Assembly (NCBI GenBank): GCA_028279995.1
Contig: JANQMQ010000049.1
Coordinates: forward strand, 1-13,269
DNA length: 13,269 nt
Direction: 5' to 3'
Origin: Candidatus Phaeomarinibacter sp.
GTDB taxonomy: Bacteria > Pseudomonadota > Alphaproteobacteria > CGMCC-115125
Within the stretch, counting starts at the first letter, position 1. Every line of letters starts with the position of its first letter. The notes below the pieces were generated by a model that was not told the DNA's origin, ran no database searches, and saw nothing but the letters and a program-made list of their open reading frames with translations. Shown here in pieces: positions 7,201-13,269 of this stretch. The translations under genes and the position numbers were made by a program.

Positions 7201-8133
7201 CTACTTCGCAGGGAAATCCAGTCCCATCATCCTGTAGCGTTCAGGGTCATCTGCCCAATTTTCGCGTACTTTCACGAACAGGAACAGATGCGCCTTGATG
7301 CCCAGCGCTTCCTCAATGTCCTTGCGGGCCTGCTGGCCGATTTCCTTGATCGCCGCCCCACCCTTGCCCAGCACGATGCCCTTCTGGCCCGGGCGCTCCA
7401 CATAGATGACCTGATCGATCTTGATCGAACCGTCCTTGCGCTTGGTCCAGCCCTCGGTTTCCACCGTTGTGGCGTATGGCAGTTCGTCATGAAGGCGCAA
7501 AAACAGCTTTTCGCGAGTGATCTCAGCCGCGAGAACACGCTGTGACAGATCAGCCACCTGGTCTTCGGGATAGAGATACGGACCCTCAGGAACCATCTCG
7601 GCAAGCCGCTTTCGCAGGTCAGCCACGCCGCTGCCGTTCAGCGCGGAAATCATGAAGGTGTCGGCAAACCTGACCTTCTCATTGGCTGCGAAGGCAAGTT
7701 CCATCAGCTGTTCCCGCGGAGCCTCGTCCACCTTGTTGAGCACCAGCAAACAGGGATGTTTGGCTGCCGCCAGACTGTCCAGAATGGCGATGAAGCCTTC
7801 ATGGTCGGGCCGCGTTCGCTTTGCGTCGACAATGAGTGCCGTAACGTCGGCATCGTCGGCCCCGCCCCATGCAGCTGAAACCATGGCTTTGTCCAGACGC
7901 CGTTTGGGCGCAAAGATGCCCGGCGTATCCACAAACACCAGCTGGCTGGTTCCCTCCATGGTGATACCGCGAATGCGTGTGCGCGTCGTCTGCGCCTTGT
8001 GCGTCACGATGGCGAGCTTCTGGCCGATCAACTGATTGAGGAGGGTTGATTTGCCGGCGTTCGGGGCGCCGATCAGGGCTACGAATCCCGCTCCGGTCGT
8101 GCCTTCAGCAAGTGCAGTTTCGGGATCGCTCAT
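7201..8133 (-). CDS. era: GTPase Era, ribosome assembly factor
   Basis: The product (310 residues) is Era, a GTPase that binds the 3' end of 16S rRNA and helps 30S maturation, linked to cell-cycle progression. Visible motifs are the P-loop GAPNAGKST (22-30), switch I around KAQTTRTRIRG (46-56), DTPG (69-72), NKVD (133-136) and SAL (163-165). The C-terminal KH domain carries YVERPGQKGIVLGKGGAAIKEIG (about 244-266), the RNA-binding GKGG loop. Length is close to the usual 300. The ATG overlaps the rnc TGA by four bases (ATGA at 8130-8133), and GGAAG stands eight bases upstream, so it is translated with rnc. This rnc-era coupling is common in proteobacteria, joining two rRNA maturation factors. 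Confidence 0.97.
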   Translation of the reverse strand: MSDPETALAEGTTGAGFVALIGAPNAGKSTLLNQLIGQKLAIVTHKAQTTRTRIRGITMEGTSQLVFVDTPGIFAPKRRLDKAMVSAAWGGADDADVTALIVDAKRTRPDHEGFIAILDSLAAAKHPCLLVLNKVDEAPREQLMELAFAANEKVRFADTFMISALNGSGVADLRKRLAEMVPEGPYLYPEDQVADLSQRVLAAEITREKLFLRLHDELPYATTVETEGWTKRKDGSIKIDQVIYVERPGQKGIVLGKGGAAIKEIGQQARKDIEEALGIKAHLFLFVKVRENWADDPERYRMMGLDFPAK

Positions 8134-8900
8134 ACGTCATCTTCCAGTTTGACCAGCAGCGCGGATGCCGCAGCCTGTTCTGCTGCCCGTTTCGAAGGGC
8201 CTGTCCCGCGGGCAACTCCGGCGCTGCCTGCATTCACCTCAACTTCAAAGACCGGAGCATGATCGGAGCCCTTCTGACCCACCACAGTGTATTTGGGATG
8301 GGTAAGACCAAGCGTATGCAGCTGTTCCTGCAACACGGTCTTTGAATCACGGGGGATCTGCGCCACGGTCTCGAAGGCTTTGTGCCAGGCAGACAAAATA
8401 AACACCCGTGCCGGCTCCAAACCGCCATCCATGTAAACCGCTGCGATGACCGCCTCCATGGCGTTTGCCAGAATGGCGGTCTTCTCCCGCCCGCCCTGCG
8501 CGACTTCCGCCGGCGCCAAATGAAGGTAGCGCCCAAGGTCGATGTCGCGCGCAACCTCAGCGCAGGTTTCGCGGCGCACCAGCTTGTTGAGGCGCGGGGC
8601 CATTTCACCTTCCTCGGCGGAAGGAAATCTTCTCAGCAATTCATCTGCGATTACCAGCCCGAGCACCCGATCGCCGAGAAACTCCATGCGCTCATTGTCA
8701 GGCCCAGAGACCGGTGTCGCGCTTGCATGGGTTAGGGCACGATCAAGCAGATCCGTATTTTTGAAAGTGTGCTTGAGACGTACCGCCAACTCGCCGGCAT
8801 CAGCAGCATCTGAAGGATCAGTGCGTTTGGACTTTCGGGACGGCTTGCGCGTCAATTGACGCCCTGCCCGATACGACCCCAACGCGTCACGCTGGGCCAC
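8130..8900 (-). CDS. rnc: Ribonuclease III
   Basis: The product is RNase III, which cuts double-stranded RNA in rRNA precursors, mRNAs and sense-antisense duplexes. The nuclease domain has NERMEFLGDRVLG (residues 69-81, with Glu70, Glu73 and Asp77) and EEGEMAPRLNKLVRRETCAE (96-115). The second metal-ligand region reads ILANAMEAVIAAVY: the usual Asp is Asn146, while Glu149 is kept. The C-terminal dsRNA-binding domain spans about 184-256 and ends GPSKRAAEQAAASALL. Start is uncertain. GTG 8900 has GGGAG eight bases upstream but overlaps lepB by 49 bases. TTG 8855 overlaps the lepB stop by four bases (TTGA), has AGGG six bases upstream, and gives 241 residues, nearer the usual length. The gene is coupled to era downstream. 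Confidence 0.95.
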   Translation of the reverse strand: MAQRDALGSYRAGRQLTRKPSRKSKRTDPSDAADAGELAVRLKHTFKNTDLLDRALTHASATPVSGPDNERMEFLGDRVLGLVIADELLRRFPSAEEGEMAPRLNKLVRRETCAEVARDIDLGRYLHLAPAEVAQGGREKTAILANAMEAVIAAVYMDGGLEPARVFILSAWHKAFETVAQIPRDSKTVLQEQLHTLGLTHPKYTVVGQKGSDHAPVFEVEVNAGSAGVARGTGPSKRAAEQAAASALLVKLEDDV

Positions 8901-9637
8901 TGCCAGAACTCCCAGAAACGGGCGGACCCGTCCGTGGAATAGAAAATGAACTCGGCCCGCCCGACGAGATTTTCATACGGTACAAAGCCGACGGCACCGG
9001 GCACGCGGCTGTCCTGGCTGTTGTCACGATTGTCCCCCATCATGAAGAAGTGCCCTGCGGGAACCGTGAATACACCTGTGTTGTCGCCGGAGCTGCCACG
9101 AACCTGATCAAGCGTCAGATAGCTCTTGCCGTTTGAAAGAGTCTCGCGGTAGCGGGCCACCCGGCGGATGTTTCCAAACCGGTCTTCTTCGACGAAGTCT
9201 TCAACCCGCTCACGCGGTACGGCCTCGTCGTTGATGAAGAGTTGCCCATCACGCATCTGAATACGGTCACCCGGCAATCCAACCACGCGTTTGATGTAGT
9301 CAGTGCGCCCGTCTGTCGGCAGCTTGAAAACCGCCACATCACCGCGCTCCGGTTCCGCACCGAAAATGCGTCCGGAAAAAATCGGAGGGCTGAAAGGCAG
9401 CGAATGCTTCGAATAGCCATACGCATATTTGGAGACGAAGAGATAATCACCGATCAGCAATGTCGACAGCATAGAGCCAGAGGGAATGGAGAACGGCTGA
9501 AACAGCAACGCGCGGATCACCAGCGCTATCAGCAGGGCATATCCCACTGTCCGCACTGTCTCCATCACACCGCTGGATTGTGCCGTATTCGTCTTGTCCG
9601 TCATGCTCACAAGCTTTCCACCCAGACTGTCAGGCAT
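8852..9637 (-). CDS. lepB: Signal peptidase I
   Basis: The product is the membrane-bound type I signal peptidase that removes signal peptides from exported proteins. With the ATG at 9637 it has 261 residues. A single N-terminal anchor (about 29-46, VRTVGYALLIALVIRALL) is followed by IPSGSMLSTLLIGDYLFVSKYAYG with the catalytic Ser55, then RGDVAVFKLP, DYIKRVVGLPGD with the general base Lys116, and the C-terminal GDNRDNSQDSR box. The catalytic domain lies in the periplasm. Starts at 9637 (AAGGAAG directly before it), GTG 9610 (GGTGGA six bases upstream) and ATG 9604 are all possible; the differing residues are unconserved. It overlaps rnc. About 120 bases separate it from the GST-family gene, so it may have its own promoter. 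Confidence 0.96.
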   Translation of the reverse strand: MPDSLGGKLVSMTDKTNTAQSSGVMETVRTVGYALLIALVIRALLFQPFSIPSGSMLSTLLIGDYLFVSKYAYGYSKHSLPFSPPIFSGRIFGAEPERGDVAVFKLPTDGRTDYIKRVVGLPGDRIQMRDGQLFINDEAVPRERVEDFVEEDRFGNIRRVARYRETLSNGKSYLTLDQVRGSSGDNTGVFTVPAGHFFMMGDNRDNSQDSRVPGAVGFVPYENLVGRAEFIFYSTDGSARFWEFWQWPSVTRWGRIGQGVN

Positions 9638-9642
9638 CTTCC

Positions 9643-9656
9643 TTCACACATGTGAA
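9643..9656. promoter_or_regulatory. Interrupted palindrome upstream of lepB
   Basis: TTCACA and TGTGAA are perfect complementary arms separated by two bases (TTCACACATGTGAA). The element lies five bases upstream of the furthest lepB ATG (9637) and about 38 bases before the ATG at 9604. It might be an operator or a small leader hairpin. I know of no regulator with exactly this site and the match could be chance. Confidence 0.25.
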
Positions 9657-9747
9657 ATCATGCCGGATTCGTTCAAGTGTGCCCGAATACCATGAAGAAT
9701 TGCCATATATGTGGCGCTGATAGCCGCAAATTGCCCAAATCGCAATG

Positions 9748-9773
9748 TTTTGAGGGCCTAAGCCCCCTCAAAA
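9748..9773 (-). terminator. Hairpin across the GST stop codon, possible terminator
   Basis: Perfect nine-base arms, TTTTGAGGG (9748-9756) and CCCTCAAAA (9765-9773), enclose an eight-base loop that contains the stop codon of the GST-family gene. The stem is strong and placed where the acpS-trhO-GST transcript would end before lepB. There is no T-run after the stem on either strand, so it is not a textbook intrinsic terminator. It may instead protect an mRNA 3' end or slow read-through. Confidence 0.4.
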
Positions 9774-10414
9774 GCCGCGTCCGCGAAGACAGGTTCAGTG
9801 TCGCCGGTCTTCCATTGCGGGTATTTGGCCATCACGTTTGCAAAGGCCTCGGATGCAAGATGGCCCTCCAGCCATGGGTGCAGCGCGGGAAGTGGCTGCT
9901 GGTCAAACCAGTCCCTGTCCGTGTTGGCGAACTGCCGGACAAATGGAAAAATCGCATAGTCCGCAAGACGGGCCCCGGTGCCCAGGATCTGCCCGTCGTC
10001 CGCTATCATGCCATCCAGCTTCTTCAGGAATTCGAGGCCGGCATCGCGCTGCTCATGAGGGTCCACCCCATCATAGCGCGTCGGATACTTGTAGCGGTCT
10101 AGGTTGTCCTTGAAGCCGCTATCTGCCTCTGCAATCAGGTCGATGCTTGCATCGACGTCAACCAGCCACCCGAGCGGATCATTAGCGGCTAGCGCCCAGC
10201 GCATGATAGCCAAGCTTTCATCAATCACCTGACCATCATCCAGCACAAGAACCGGCACCGTCGCCTTGGGCGACACCTCGATCATCTCCTCGGGCTTGTC
10301 ACGCAACACCACTTCGCGCAAACGAACCGGTGTTTCGCTCACCAGCAAAGCCATACGCGCGCGCATTGCATAGGGACAGCGCCGGAAACTGTAGAGAATT
10401 GGCCGTGTGCTCAT
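9758..10414 (-). CDS. Glutathione S-transferase family protein
   Basis: The product (218 residues) has a thioredoxin-like N-terminal GST domain with ILYSFRRCPYAMRARMAL (residues 6-23), then VVLRDKP, and ATVPVLVLDDG holding the conserved cis-proline (Pro54) and the glutathione-binding ES pair (Glu66-Ser67). The rest is helical, as in GST C-terminal domains. A Cys at position 13 starting CPYA suggests an omega- or glutaredoxin-2-like enzyme that does thiol transfer or reduction rather than classical conjugation; the substrate is unknown. It is cytoplasmic. Its ATG overlaps the trhO TGA (ATGA at 10411-10414), so it is translated with trhO. The stop codon lies in the loop of a hairpin. Family membership is certain, biochemical role is not. 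Confidence 0.88.
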   Translation of the reverse strand: MSTRPILYSFRRCPYAMRARMALLVSETPVRLREVVLRDKPEEMIEVSPKATVPVLVLDDGQVIDESLAIMRWALAANDPLGWLVDVDASIDLIAEADSGFKDNLDRYKYPTRYDGVDPHEQRDAGLEFLKKLDGMIADDGQILGTGARLADYAIFPFVRQFANTDRDWFDQQPLPALHPWLEGHLASEAFANVMAKYPQWKTGDTEPVFADAAFEGA

Positions 10415-11352
10415 TTGCTTCCCAGATGCGTGAGGCCCAACTCACGCGCGCGATGGATCTGCCTTTGGCGTTCGCGGTATCGCTGCCTCTGGACATCTGT
10501 GCGCGTGTCGAAACAATGCGGACAGGCCTCGCCGGGAATGTACTTGTCTGACGCGCGCTCTTCAGCATTCAACGGCATCCGGCACGCAAAGCACTGGTCA
10601 TAGTCGCCCTGCTTGAGGCCATGCCCGACGGCCACCCGTTGATCGAACAGGAAACAGTCGCCCTTCCAGCTGCTTGTCTCTTCAGAGACGTTTTCCAGAT
10701 ACTTGAGAATACCGCCCTTGAGATGTCGCACATCATCGAAGCCCTGGGCCCTTACATAGGCCGTCGCTTTCTCGCAGCGAATACCCCCGGTGCAGAACAT
10801 GGCGATCTTTGGTGTCGCACCGGAACCTTTGGGAAGGGCTTTTGCAAACTCATCAAACCATGCCGGAAAATCCCGGAATGTCTCCGTGTCCGGATTAATC
10901 GCGCCATCAAAGGTGCCAATGGCTACCTCGTACGCATTGCGCGTATCGATCAGGATTGTATCAGGGTCGGCGACGACATCGTTCCAATCCTGCGGGTCAA
11001 CATACTCGCCCTTGTCACTGGCCGCATCCACGCCGGCCACGCCCATGGTCACGATTTCTTTCTTGAGCCGCACTTTCATGCGGAGAAACGGCATGTCATC
11101 AGCTGCTGAGTATTTGACTTCCAGCCCCCGAAATTCCGGACGTGCCTGCAGATATGCAATCACCGTATCAATGCCATTTTCTGGCCCGGCAACGGTACCG
11201 TTGATACCTTCCGGCGCCAGAAGGATCGTTCCCTTGAGCCCGTTGCTGACGCACATGTCCAGGATTTCCGGACGCAGTGCGGCAGGATCGTCCACAACCG
11301 CAAAGAGATAAAGCGCGGCAACTTTATAGGGACTGGTTTGAGTGGTCGTCAT
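10411..11352 (-). CDS. trhO: tRNA uridine(34) hydroxylase, rhodanese-like (YceA/TrhO family)
   Basis: The product (313 residues) belongs to the TrhO (YceA) family, which uses O2 to hydroxylate U34 in certain tRNAs to 5-hydroxyuridine, the precursor of cmo5U-type wobble modifications. The N-terminal part shows GLKGTILLAPEGINGTVAG (39-57), then a rhodanese domain with ILIDTRNAYEVAIGTFDGAINP and the active-site loop FCTGGIRCEKA with Cys187 and Cys193. The C-terminal region has two CxxC pairs (254/257 and 277/280) and DQRVAVGHGL, all usual for the family. I chose ATG 11352, which starts 13 bases after the acpS stop; an upstream ATG at 11424 would overlap acpS and add unconserved residues. No clear ribosome site precedes it, so coupling to acpS is likely. 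It overlaps the following GST gene by four bases. Confidence 0.93.
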   Translation of the reverse strand: MTTTQTSPYKVAALYLFAVVDDPAALRPEILDMCVSNGLKGTILLAPEGINGTVAGPENGIDTVIAYLQARPEFRGLEVKYSAADDMPFLRMKVRLKKEIVTMGVAGVDAASDKGEYVDPQDWNDVVADPDTILIDTRNAYEVAIGTFDGAINPDTETFRDFPAWFDEFAKALPKGSGATPKIAMFCTGGIRCEKATAYVRAQGFDDVRHLKGGILKYLENVSEETSSWKGDCFLFDQRVAVGHGLKQGDYDQCFACRMPLNAEERASDKYIPGEACPHCFDTRTDVQRQRYRERQRQIHRARELGLTHLGSK

Positions 11353-11365
11353 GGTGCAATCGCGG

Positions 11366-11770
11366 TCAGTCTTGCTTTGGAACTGCGGAGATAATGACAA
11401 TAGCCTGTGCCAGAGGCATGTCATCGGTGATCGTCAGATCAATCTGCGCGACCATACCCTCCGGCGTCATTCGCTCAAGATGACCAAGTGCCCCACCGGT
11501 CAACACCATGGTCGGCTTGCCACTGCGCAGATTGGCAACACCCATGTCACGCCAGAAGGTCCCTTGCCGGAGTCCGGTGCCCAGCGCTTTTGAGCACGCC
11601 TCCTTGGCCGCAAATCGCTTGGCGTATGAGGCAGAACGGTTCAGCCGCCGTTCGGACTTAGCCTGTTCGATGTCGGTAAAGATGCGCTGGATAAACCGGT
11701 CACCAAATCGCTCAAGTGTCTTGTCGATGCGCCGAATATCGATGAGGTCATTGCCGATGCCCAGAATCAT
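11366..11770 (-). CDS. acpS: Holo-[acyl-carrier-protein] synthase
   Basis: The product (134 residues, normal length) transfers 4'-phosphopantetheine from CoA to a serine of acyl carrier protein, activating it for fatty acid synthesis. Motifs are [12 protein letters not shown] with Asp8, and [15 protein letters not shown] with Glu57, the magnesium-binding residues of the family, and Lys61. ATG 11770 has GAGG five bases upstream and begins 7 bases after the pdxJ stop, so the two are co-transcribed. pdxJ-acpS adjacency is widespread in proteobacteria. In many alphaproteobacteria lepB follows; here trhO and a GST gene follow instead. Confidence 0.96.
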   Translation of the reverse strand: MILGIGNDLIDIRRIDKTLERFGDRFIQRIFTDIEQAKSERRLNRSASYAKRFAAKEACSKALGTGLRQGTFWRDMGVANLRSGKPTMVLTGGALGHLERMTPEGMVAQIDLTITDDMPLAQAIVIISAVPKQD

Positions 11771-11777
11771 GATGACC

Positions 11778-12545
11778 TCATGCCGTCGCGGTGGTGCTGG
11801 CAGACCGGGCAGCGTCCATCAAGGAGCGCATCCGCCGAATGGTTGAGTCGAGTCCGCCAAAGATGGCTTCCCCGATCAGGAAATGGCCGATGTTCAACTC
11901 GACCAGTTGCGGAATGGCCGCAATCGCCCCCACCCCGTCAAACGTGATGCCGTGGCCCGCATGCATCTCAAGCCCCATCTCGTGGCCTTCGCGCGCTGCC
12001 TGTTGAAGCCGGGCAAGTTCTTCGGTGGTCTTGTCTGCATCGCCATCATTGAGTGCATCGCAGTAGGAGCCTGTGTGCAGCTCCACCACCTGAGCACCCA
12101 TGGCCTTGGCCACGGCAAGCTGCACCCGGTCCGGATTGACGAACAGCGACACGCGAATGTCGGCCTCTACCAGCTTGCTGACATAGGGTGCCAGTTGATT
12201 GTGCTGGGCAGCAGCATCCAACCCGCCCTCGGTCGTAAGCTCTTCACGACGCTCCGGCACCAGACAGCACGCATGCGGCTTGTGCTTGAGCGCGATCTCC
12301 AGCATCTCTTCCGTTGCTGCCATCTCCAAGTTCAGCGGCAGAGACAGATTGTCCATCAGCCGGTCGATGTCATCGTCTGAAATATGCCGGCGATCTTCGC
12401 GCAGATGCGCCGTTATGCCGTCCGCCCCTGCCTTGGCCGCAATTTCTGCCGCTCGCACCGGGTCAGGATGTTGCCCCCCACGCGCATTGCGGATGGTGGC
12501 CACGTGATCAATGTTAACGCCGAGGCGAAGGATGTTCTTGCTCAT
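11778..12545 (-). CDS. pdxJ: Pyridoxine 5'-phosphate synthase
   Basis: The product (255 residues) condenses 3-amino-2-oxopropyl phosphate with 1-deoxyxylulose 5-phosphate to give pyridoxine 5'-phosphate, the last ring-forming step of the DXP-dependent vitamin B6 route. It is a TIM barrel with [15 protein letters not shown] (10-24), [13 protein letters not shown] (43-55, with His47), NLEMA (72-76, Glu74), GLDAAAQ (108-114), and [12 protein letters not shown] (193-204, His198). These match the catalytic positions known from E. coli PdxJ. The ATG at 12545 fits the family start ([14 protein letters not shown]). No ribosome-binding sequence is visible upstream; a terminator-like hairpin ends six bases before the ATG. 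pyrE lies 79 bases upstream and acpS follows after 7 bases. Confidence 0.96.
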   Translation of the reverse strand: MSKNILRLGVNIDHVATIRNARGGQHPDPVRAAEIAAKAGADGITAHLREDRRHISDDDIDRLMDNLSLPLNLEMAATEEMLEIALKHKPHACCLVPERREELTTEGGLDAAAQHNQLAPYVSKLVEADIRVSLFVNPDRVQLAVAKAMGAQVVELHTGSYCDALNDGDADKTTEELARLQQAAREGHEMGLEMHAGHGITFDGVGAIAAIPQLVELNIGHFLIGEAIFGGLDSTIRRMRSLMDAARSASTTATA

Positions 12546-12550
12546 GGCAC

Positions 12551-12573
12551 AAAAATGGTGCGGTCAGGCACCA
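12551..12573 (-). terminator. Intrinsic terminator-like hairpin between pyrE and pdxJ
   Basis: On the minus strand TGGTGC and GCACCA form a six-base stem around the loop CTGACC, followed at once by TTTTT (12555-12551). This is the form of a rho-independent terminator, reading from pyrE towards pdxJ. The stem is short. The T-run ends only five bases before the pdxJ ATG, so pdxJ would be transcribed only by read-through or by a start very close to its ATG; it could act as an attenuator. Confidence 0.5.
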
Positions 12574-12624
12574 AAGTAAACCATGCACCCCAGCGGCACT
12601 GCTATGCGGCCCTGTTTAGGCACC

Positions 12625-13227
12625 CTACGCCTTGAGATTTCGGCTTCCCGGCTTGACCGCAGGAATGGCTGCCAGGGCCACCGGCAACTCGTCCGGCGCG
12701 TAGCTCGGCACATCAAGCTGGGCGAGTGGAATAAGCGGCACGCCAAGATCAGCCTTGCCGTCAGAGCGATCTACAAAACACGCAGCGGCTACAGGCGTTC
12801 CCCCAGCCTCGCGGATTGCGGCAAGGCATTCCCGAGATGACAACCCGGTCGTGACAATATCTTCAACCATCAATACGCGTTCGCCGGGTTCAAGGACAAA
12901 GTTGCGGCGAAAGACGAACTTGCCTTCTTCGCGCTCGGTAAACATGGACCGAAGCCCAAGCTGCCGCGCCATTTCATATCCCGGGATAATGCCGCCTACC
13001 GCAGGGGCCACGACCACATCAATGCCGTCGGACAACTGGTCGCGGACTTTCGCCGCGAGCGCTGCAGCGAGTTTCTCCGTCCGTGCCGGATCCATGAAGA
13101 CCTTGTTCTTTTCAAGGTAAGTATCGGAGTGGCGACCGGACGAAAGAATGAAGTGCCCCTGAAGCAGCGCACCGGCGGCACGGAACTCATCAAGGACGTC
13201 GTCAAGGGTAAGAGCTGAATCTGTCAT
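12625..13227 (-). CDS. pyrE: Orotate phosphoribosyltransferase
   Basis: The product (200 residues) joins orotate to PRPP to give orotidine 5'-phosphate in de novo UMP synthesis. It shows [24 protein letters not shown] (24-47), the [18 protein letters not shown] segment (71-88), [13 protein letters not shown] with the loop lysine (Lys103), and the PRPP-binding motif [14 protein letters not shown] (118-131). Length and sequence fit the shorter bacterial OPRT form. ATG 13227 is followed by a typical N-terminus. Only GAG in the palindrome GAGCGCTC (13229-13236) could serve as ribosome site. The promoter probably lies upstream, near or beyond the window edge. It is placed first in the minus-strand cluster. 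Confidence 0.95.
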   Translation of the reverse strand: MTDSALTLDDVLDEFRAAGALLQGHFILSSGRHSDTYLEKNKVFMDPARTEKLAAALAAKVRDQLSDGIDVVVAPAVGGIIPGYEMARQLGLRSMFTEREEGKFVFRRNFVLEPGERVLMVEDIVTTGLSSRECLAAIREAGGTPVAAACFVDRSDGKADLGVPLIPLAQLDVPSYAPDELPVALAAIPAVKPGSRNLKA

Positions 13228-13269
13228 GGAGCGCTCAATAGCAAACCCTAACGGGGCTGCAAATAGACC

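Noticed and set aside
9691..10102. Plus-strand frame starting MKNCHICGADSRK, with a zinc-finger-like CxxC
   Set aside because: Only the first 20 or so codons are outside the GST gene; the rest is its antisense shadow. Two cysteines near a start codon are not enough to support a gene.
1..13269. Search for CRISPR arrays, insertion sequences, integration sites, tRNA and rRNA
   Set aside because: No regularly spaced repeats, transposase or integrase signatures, long terminal inverted repeats, or recognisable tRNA or rRNA segments were seen on either strand.

Overview
The window looks like a stretch of alphaproteobacterial chromosome. The evidence is the GC-rich composition, the protein signatures of ParC, RecO, Era and PyrE, and the gene order pyrE-pdxJ-acpS ... 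lepB-rnc-era-recO, which is characteristic of that class. I cannot assign a genus from the sequence alone. There is no sign of phage, insertion sequence, CRISPR array, rRNA or tRNA.

Positions 1-3569 (plus strand) hold a TRAP-type uptake operon. It contains the 3' part of a periplasmic solute receptor resembling the 2-oxoacid receptor TakP, a small four-helix permease subunit (DctQ), an unusually long large permease subunit (DctM, 547 residues), and a 161-residue membrane-anchored extracytoplasmic protein of unknown function. The last gene stops 2 bases before the stop codon of the convergent parC.

Positions 3572-6300 hold parC (topoisomerase IV subunit A, minus strand) and, divergent from it, a small three-helix membrane protein of unknown function. 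The 173-base region between their starts carries four copies of TGGTCA in the same orientation. The small gene's stop codon overlaps the stop codon of the convergent recO.

Positions 6297-13227 (minus strand, read right to left) run pyrE, pdxJ, acpS, trhO, a GST-family gene, lepB, rnc, era, recO. These serve UMP synthesis, pyridoxal phosphate synthesis, activation of acyl carrier protein, tRNA U34 hydroxylation, redox or detoxification, signal peptide cleavage, RNA processing, ribosome assembly and recombinational repair. acpS-trhO-GST and lepB-rnc-era are tightly packed with overlaps or short gaps. Breaks that could hold promoters or terminators lie before pdxJ (hairpin plus T-run), before lepB (hairpin over the GST stop codon, then a palindrome) and before recO (187 bases).

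Most of the window is ordinary housekeeping. The points most worth a second look are the anchored protein attached to the TRAP operon, an Asn in place of a normally acidic metal ligand in RNase III, the trhO-GST pair sitting between acpS and lepB, the terminator-like hairpin just before pdxJ, and the TGGTCA repeats.
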